Assembly (NCBI GenBank): GCA_001791995.1
Contig: MGFR01000001.1
Location: forward strand, 142,880-177,147
Reading direction: 5' to 3'
DNA from: Candidatus Woesebacteria bacterium RBG_13_46_13
GTDB lineage: Bacteria > Patescibacteriota > Microgenomatia > UBA8517
Length of the DNA: 34,268 bases
This document shows, in pieces, positions 30,597-34,268 of this stretch. Each line of letters begins with the position of its first letter. The first letter of the stretch is position 1. The notes beneath the pieces are model-generated. The model saw only the letters and a program-made list of their open reading frames with translations. It was not told the DNA's origin and searched no databases. The position numbers and the translations under genes were made by a program.

Positions 30597-31943
30597 TTAG
30601 ATTCCTGATTTTTTCCAAAGCATAACCGCAAACGCGATTACGCCTATCCCCATAATAGAAAGAAGCACCGTGGGTGTCAAGCTACCCGATTCCGGAGTGG
30701 CAAACGTAGTGGGAGTTGCAGTAGGCGTGGCAGTTAGGGTTGGGGTTTTTGTTGCCGTTGGGGTCGCGGTTAGGGTCGCCGTAGGTGTCGGACTTACTGT
30801 GGGGGTGAGGGTGGCCGAAGGTGTAGCGACAAAGGCGGGGCCTTCGGCTGCCTGGACCACGAAGGTCCTGGTTAAGGTTCTTAATATCCCCGATGCGTCC
30901 TTCCAGGAAATGATAATTTTGTGCGTTCCCTCCGAAAGGTCGGAAGGCGGTGTCCAAGCCCACTCGCCGCTTGAGGGGACGCTTAATTCCTGGGTAACTG
31001 GGTCCGATTCCACTGTGACGGTTAGGGCGGTTCCAGCGGGAGCTTCCCCGAAGAATTCGGGTTGGGTTGTAGTGATGACCTCTCCTTCTTTAACGCTGGT
31101 TAAAGTGACGGTTGTTGCGGAGGGGGTAGAAACTTGTCCGTCGACCGTAAAACCGGATGAAGGAGTTGCCTGCTCGGGAAGACTCACCGAGGCCTCCGGA
31201 ATCCCGCTGACCTCACTGGGAGGTAGATTTTTGAAATCATGGGTTTGTCCGATGATCATCGGAGGAACGGGTTTTGCCGATTGGGGATAAACCTGAGCAG
31301 ATGAGACTCCGTCTCCGGAACTGGCAGAGACCTCCAAAATAGTGGTTTTGTCGTCTATGGAAACAAGAGAGGAAAGATTCGAGGTTCTGGCCGTGGAAAT
31401 AGACAGTACCCAGCTACCGTTTTGGGAAGTTATCGTTGAAAGCGGACTGCCCCCGCCTATTACTATATAGACTAGAGTGTTTTTCGATGGGGCGCCCGTG
31501 GCGCTTAGGATCGTGCCCGAGACCAAGTTGGATTTGCCGGTGGCGGAGAGGGCGGGCCCGGTCGTAACCTGCCAGGCGAGGCCGTTGTTATCAAACAGAC
31601 TTCCCCCCGAATTTATCTTGAAAAAATAAGTCGTTTCCGGGGAAAGGCCCTTAACCGAAAGGGTGTGAGTTAGTCCGGGCAGACCCGTTTCGTCCTCTTC
31701 TGTTCTGGCTAAGGAATTCTCGTTTTCCCCCCAGGTGATAAAGCCCAGAGCTTCTTTCTGGGTAATCCAGGAAACCGCAAAAGAGGAATCCGTAATGTTG
31801 GTTATTCTGACATCCTTGGGCTCGCTTTCTTGGGAAGCCCCGAGCCGGAAGATCTGTCTGTTTTGGACCAGAAGCACCCCGGCGGCCAGGCCGACGGTCA
31901 AAAGTATTACTCCGATTATTGTTGGGATCTTGCTTATCTTCAT
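30597..31943 (-). CDS. FN3/Ig-like surface protein with Pro/Thr stalk and C-terminal membrane anchor
   Basis: The 448-residue protein has a TM helix (about 8-26), a fibronectin-III-like domain beginning DVRITNITDSSFAVSWITQK (about 43-128), a carboxypeptidase-regulatory-like domain (SGTILSATGAPSKNTLVYIV, about 140-225), and a bacterial Ig-like domain (GTALTVTVESDPV to DLSEGTHKIIISW). A TPT-rich stalk (about 375-420) is followed by PESGSLTPTVLLSIMGIGVI and the basic end WKKSGI. The tail resembles a sorting signal in shape, with PESG in the place of an LPxTG-like box. Domain limits are approximate. It has a GGAGG ribosome-binding site 9 nt before the ATG and a 4-nt overlap with the upstream gene. 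Likely an adhesive or structural surface protein. Confidence 0.82.
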   Translation of the reverse strand: MKISKIPTIIGVILLTVGLAAGVLLVQNRQIFRLGASQESEPKDVRITNITDSSFAVSWITQKEALGFITWGENENSLARTEEDETGLPGLTHTLSVKGLSPETTYFFKINSGGSLFDNNGLAWQVTTGPALSATGKSNLVSGTILSATGAPSKNTLVYIVIGGGSPLSTITSQNGSWVLSISTARTSNLSSLVSIDDKTTILEVSASSGDGVSSAQVYPQSAKPVPPMIIGQTHDFKNLPPSEVSGIPEASVSLPEQATPSSGFTVDGQVSTPSATTVTLTSVKEGEVITTTQPEFFGEAPAGTALTVTVESDPVTQELSVPSSGEWAWTPPSDLSEGTHKIIISWKDASGILRTLTRTFVVQAAEGPAFVATPSATLTPTVSPTPTATLTATPTATKTPTLTATPTATPTTFATPESGSLTPTVLLSIMGIGVIAFAVMLWKKSGI

Positions 31944-32293
31944 GGTGTTAATCCTCCCGACGGGGTAGAGGTTGGCGAAGGAGTCAGGGTGGCCTCAGCG
32001 GAGGCCGTCGGGGTAGGAGAGGCGGTTGCCTCTAGGGTTGGTGTTGCGGTAGGTGTCGTAACTGCGACGCTAATTTGGGGAATTTCCCCTTCCTCAAAAA
32101 ACCTGCGGCCTTGGATTTTACCCAAGGTCTCCTTGTCCAGCTCGGGGCTGAACGGCTCAAGTATCTCCGGTGAAGGCGCGGGCGTGGGCTGCTGGGTAAA
32201 GGCCCGGTAGACGCTGAAAAATACCCAGAAGACAATCGTAATGGTGGTCAGAACAACCAGGGTGACTAAGTTGGGGGTTTTGTATTTTTTCAT
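31940..32293 (-). CDS. Small TM protein with Pro/Thr-rich tail, third gene of the pilNO operon
   Basis: The 117-residue protein has a TM helix (about 9-29), a charged middle (ELDKETLGKIQGRRFFEEGE), and a Ser/Pro/Thr tail (about 77-117) ending STPSGGLTP. In type IV pilus operons PilP follows PilN and PilO; this protein holds that place but shows no PilP beta-domain or lipobox, so I do not call it PilP. It overlaps both neighbours by 4-nt ATGA junctions, which suggests tight translational coupling and a shared complex. The tail would extend into the cell wall. Function unknown. Confidence 0.72.
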   Translation of the reverse strand: MKKYKTPNLVTLVVLTTITIVFWVFFSVYRAFTQQPTPAPSPEILEPFSPELDKETLGKIQGRRFFEEGEIPQISVAVTTPTATPTLEATASPTPTASAEATLTPSPTSTPSGGLTP

Positions 32294-32949
32294 TTTTTGC
32301 CCAGATAGGGTACCCTCCCGCTTATTAAAAGTACCAGTTTTTTACCCTCTTCGGTCTGTGATGCGGTAAAGCCGACATTGTCAATCTTAACCGGACGCCT
32401 GAGGTTTTCAAGTTCGGAAAGAAAAGAAGCAAGTCCCGCATATGTTCCGTTAACGCTTATCGAAAAAACCAGAGGGGGTACTCCTTCAGGCAGAGGTTCG
32501 GTATCGGTTTCCGACGTCGGAACTTTCTTGGCTTCCCCCGCCAGGGTTAACTGGCCGATGGATATTCCCAAAAGGTTTATCGATGAACTGGCGGCTAAGC
32601 CTTCTATTTGGCGTACAAATGTTTCGGGAGAGGCCAAATCCGGTACAGAAATTTGAGTAAGCAGGATTCTGGAAGACTCTGTATTGAAGGTGGTTTGGGC
32701 AGCGGCGATGTTTTTTATTTTTGTATCCATCTTGGCAACCGTTTCCTGTTTGGACTTTATTTCCTTATACAATCCCGCTACCGTGACCAGGGTCGGTTTT
32801 AAAGCAAAGAAGGTAAAGAAAGAGACGGTGCCGAGGGATAAAAGCACCTCCAGAAACATTCTTAAATCTTGATTTCTCTTGTAAAGAGCAACGATATTTA
32901 AGAAAAATTCTCTATACCTTAGATATTCTTTTCGCCAACCCAGTGCCAT
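32290..32949 (-). CDS. pilO: PilO-like type IV pilus inner-membrane protein
   Basis: The 219-residue protein has a cytoplasmic N-terminus, one TM helix (about 33-52), a coiled-coil region (about 58-95, LYKEIKSKQETVAKMDTKIK), and a C-terminal ferredoxin-like part with PETFVRQIEGLAASSSINLL, FSISVNGTYAGLASFLSELE, and VKIDNVGFT. This is the PilO architecture. PilO pairs with PilN in the alignment subcomplex that links the cytoplasmic motor to the pilus base. It stands 6 nt after the PilN gene and overlaps the next gene by 4 nt. No motor ATPase (PilB/PilT), PilC or pilin is in the window, so they must be elsewhere. Confidence 0.87.
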   Translation of the reverse strand: MALGWRKEYLRYREFFLNIVALYKRNQDLRMFLEVLLSLGTVSFFTFFALKPTLVTVAGLYKEIKSKQETVAKMDTKIKNIAAAQTTFNTESSRILLTQISVPDLASPETFVRQIEGLAASSSINLLGISIGQLTLAGEAKKVPTSETDTEPLPEGVPPLVFSISVNGTYAGLASFLSELENLRRPVKIDNVGFTASQTEEGKKLVLLISGRVPYLGKK

Positions 32950-32955
32950 TTTTGG

Positions 32956-33513
32956 CTATTTTCCTTTCTTGGGAACAATTTTTAGAGAAAAAGTCAAAAG
33001 AGAACTTTCCTGTTGGCTGGAATCGAGATTGGTCAGTTCAACTTTCTCGAAGGCACCGCTCGCCTCCAAATTAACCATAAACTGGGCAACGGAACTTTCA
33101 CTGATGGCCGCCCCTTTTGTCTGAACAACTCCTGCCCCGAAGGTATAGGAGATAAGGGAAACGTCCGAAGGAAGATATGTCGCAATAGTTTCCAGGTAGG
33201 TTGAAGCCTGTCCTTCTTCCTTGGCCAGGGCGGAGAAGACCCTGAGTCTTTTTTGGGTGTTTCGGTAATCTTTTTCGAAATCGGCAGTGGCGGCGATTAC
33301 GGCCTGCTTCTGTTTAATCAGATCGTTTAAATCCACATTGCGTGCATCGAGCCAAAATCTGGAGAGGAATGCCAGCATGACAACCATTTCAGTAATAATA
33401 ACGATTATTCTGAAGGTTGAAAGAGCCCAAAGAAGAACCCTGCCGAGCGTTGAGCCGGCGAATTCCTCCTGTGGCAACAAATTTATTTGATTTTGGTTTT
33501 TATGGGCAGCCAT
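32956..33513 (-). CDS. pilN: PilN-like type IV pilus inner-membrane protein
   Basis: The 185-residue protein starts MAAHKNQNQINLLPQEE; the INLLP motif at 10-14 is the PilN signature that inserts into PilM. A long hydrophobic helix (about 25-50) and a coiled-coil segment (about 58-90, NDLIKQKQAVIAATADFEKD) follow, then a ferredoxin-like domain with TYLETIATYLPSDVSLISYT and FMVNLEASGAFEKVELTNL. PilM is expected as a partner but is not upstream here; rpsT is. The gene heads the pilNO/surface-protein operon and has an extended -10 promoter about 32 nt upstream, so unlike many operon heads here it has a short leader. Confidence 0.88.
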   Translation of the reverse strand: MAAHKNQNQINLLPQEEFAGSTLGRVLLWALSTFRIIVIITEMVVMLAFLSRFWLDARNVDLNDLIKQKQAVIAATADFEKDYRNTQKRLRVFSALAKEEGQASTYLETIATYLPSDVSLISYTFGAGVVQTKGAAISESSVAQFMVNLEASGAFEKVELTNLDSSQQESSLLTFSLKIVPKKGK

Positions 33514-33544
33514 AGCAACCTAAACGCAAGAAGCGTCTAATCTC

Positions 33545-33553
33545 ACTATATCA
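33545..33553 (-). promoter_or_regulatory. Extended -10 promoter of the pilNO operon
   Basis: On the minus strand TG-A-TATAGT (hexamer 5/6) lies 31 nt before the pilN ATG. A short inverted repeat (ACGC-AAGAA-GCGT, about 33523-33535) lies within the predicted leader. The pilNO genes could also receive read-through from rpsT, since no terminator is seen between them. Confidence 0.5.
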
Positions 33554-33574
33554 TAAGAGTAAGGCTCGCAGAAG

Positions 33575-33862
33575 TTACTTTTTTTTCTTTTTGGCGGCCT
33601 TTTTCTTACTTGGAGTTATTGTTTTGCCCTTGAGGGTCAAACGACCGAGAACCTTTTTGATTCTTGAGGCCTTATTTTTGTGAATAACATTCTTTTTGGC
33701 ACCCCTGTCGGCCAGTTTAATTGCGGCAGAAATTTTGGCCAAAGTTTTATCCTTTTTGGCGACCCTGACGGCAACTTCAAGCTGTTTTCTGATAATGTTA
33801 TTTACTTTAAACTTTCTTTTGGCGACCCTGAGGGCTCTTTTGGCTGTTTTTGTAACAGGCAT
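33575..33862 (-). CDS. rpsT: 30S ribosomal protein S20
   Basis: The 95-residue basic protein has the bS20 pattern: MPVTKTAKRALRVAKRKFKV, AAIKLADRGAKKNVIHKNKA, and SRIKKVLGRL, with a very Lys-rich C-terminus (KKKAAKKKKK). bS20 is a three-helix protein that binds 16S rRNA early in 30S assembly. Length is within the family range (85-95). The promoter is one of the best in the window (TTGATA, 17 nt, TATACT) and ends 6 nt before the ATG, so S20 is predicted to be made from a leaderless mRNA. It is divergent from murJ with 36 nt between the starts. Confidence 0.95.
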   Translation of the reverse strand: MPVTKTAKRALRVAKRKFKVNNIIRKQLEVAVRVAKKDKTLAKISAAIKLADRGAKKNVIHKNKASRIKKVLGRLTLKGKTITPSKKKAAKKKKK

Positions 33863-33868
33863 GGCTGG

Positions 33869-33897
33869 AGTATAATCTAACAGGATTTAAATATCAA
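33869..33897 (-). promoter_or_regulatory. rpsT promoter
   Basis: On the minus strand TTGATA (33897-33892), a 17-nt spacer, and TATACT (33874-33869) end 6 nt before the ATG at 33862. It overlaps fully with the region that must carry the murJ promoter. Confidence 0.8.
33871..33892 (+). promoter_or_regulatory. Candidate -10 boxes for murJ
   Basis: Two options exist. TATAAT (33871-33876) is a perfect hexamer but has no -35 at normal distance; it would leave a leader of about 15 nt. TTAAAT (33887-33892) ends 6 nt before the ATG, as at the leaderless genes. I cannot decide between them. Confidence 0.4.
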
Positions 33898-33898
33898 C

Positions 33899-34268
33899 AT
33901 GGTTGGAAAGATTTTTGACAGAAGTAAAAAGCTTTTAACTTCCCAGCAATCTTCGGTTCTTTCCGCGGCGACAATAATTATGCTGATGATTGTTGTCTCA
34001 AGAATCTTGGGTCTTGTCAGGCAAAGAGTTTTGGCCAATTTCTTTACCCCGGATGATCTTTCTCTGTTTTTTGCGGCCTTCAGGCTTCCGGATTTGGTTT
34101 TTGAAGTTTTGGTTTTCGGTACTTTTTCCTCCGCCTTCATACCCGTTTTTACCCGAGCCTTGAAAAAGGGACACCGCGAGGCCTGGGATATTGCGGGTAC
34201 TGTCACCAATATCGGCCTGATCGTTTTTGTAATTTTAGCAGCGGTTATTATTATCTTTGCCAATAATT
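33899..34268 (+). CDS. murJ: Lipid II flippase MurJ (MviN), N-terminal part, cut by window edge
   Basis: The first 123 residues are present. SAATIIMLMIVVSRILGLVR and RVLANFF (about 23-49) are the typical MurJ first-helix region, and FFAAFRLPDLVFEVLVFG followed by TFSSAFIPVFTRALKKG (about 58-92) contains the conserved central-cavity part of the MOP superfamily. MurJ flips lipid II across the membrane for peptidoglycan synthesis. The ATG at 33899 gives a short cytoplasmic N-terminus as expected. The gene runs off the right edge without a stop. It joins FemAB, M23 and LCP proteins as evidence for a real peptidoglycan wall. Confidence 0.93.
   Translation, partial: MVGKIFDRSKKLLTSQQSSVLSAATIIMLMIVVSRILGLVRQRVLANFFTPDDLSLFFAAFRLPDLVFEVLVFGTFSSAFIPVFTRALKKGHREAWDIAGTVTNIGLIVFVILAAVIIIFANN

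Noticed and set aside
31940-32293. Calling the third gene of the pilNO operon pilP
   Set aside because: Only the position fits; there is no lipobox and no PilP-type beta domain.

Overview
The window is a gene-dense stretch of about 34 kb with no rRNA, CRISPR array, transposase or phage gene. It looks like chromosome of a Candidate Phyla Radiation (Patescibacteria) bacterium, most likely of the Microgenomates (OP11) group. This is an inference. It rests on the many Pro/Thr-rich stalked surface proteins with an N-terminal anchor, GT-C and GT2 glycosyltransferases typical of that group, VanW, LCP, FemAB and PEGA proteins, a DUF2298 membrane protein, a short MetG, and extreme compaction with overlapping ends. 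UGA serves as a stop codon for several genes, so the recoded Gracilibacteria/SR1 code is unlikely.

Layout, left to right. (1) A VanW-family protein (leftwards, cut by the window edge) is divergent from a membrane-anchored solute-binding protein, followed by a nucleotidyltransferase. (2) groES-groEL sit behind a textbook sigma-70-type promoter with a CIRCE operator. (3) A 66-codon hypothetical gene, an AlkA-type DNA glycosylase, an M23 peptidase, tRNA-Cys(GCA) and a PEGA/SH3 protein follow. (4) From 16169 down to 8029 runs a probable leftward operon: metG, a GT2 glycosyltransferase, two GT-C glycosyltransferases, a small membrane protein, a WecA/MraY-like phosphosugar transferase and a UbiA-like (decaprenyl-phosphate phosphoribosyltransferase-type) enzyme. 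This is a plausible lipid-linked surface polysaccharide pathway. (5) A TrpR-like regulator, a small membrane protein, RmuC and a CBS-pair protein come next. (6) A UvrD-like helicase fused to a Cys-cluster PD-(D/E)XK nuclease is convergent with a leftward operon of PcrA/UvrD helicase, two FemAB transferases and an ASCH/DUF3850 protein. (7) An LCP ligase has its start codon directly abutting that of pcrA, and a DUF2298 membrane protein converges on it. (8) A leftward operon (33513 to 28616) carries PilN, PilO, a Pro/Thr-tailed membrane protein and three stalked surface proteins (FN3/Ig-like, Cys-rich, and one ending in an LPVAG-type tail). (9) rpsT and the start of murJ close the window.

The strongest window-wide signal is regulatory. 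At eight independent transcription units a recognisable -10 hexamer ends exactly 6 nt before the start codon, which predicts leaderless mRNAs. Genes with real leaders (groES with CIRCE, the CBS gene with a strong Shine-Dalgarno sequence, and some operon-internal genes) behave differently. The most system-like locus is the pilNO plus stalked-surface-protein operon. The polysaccharide operon together with the LCP ligase is the second.
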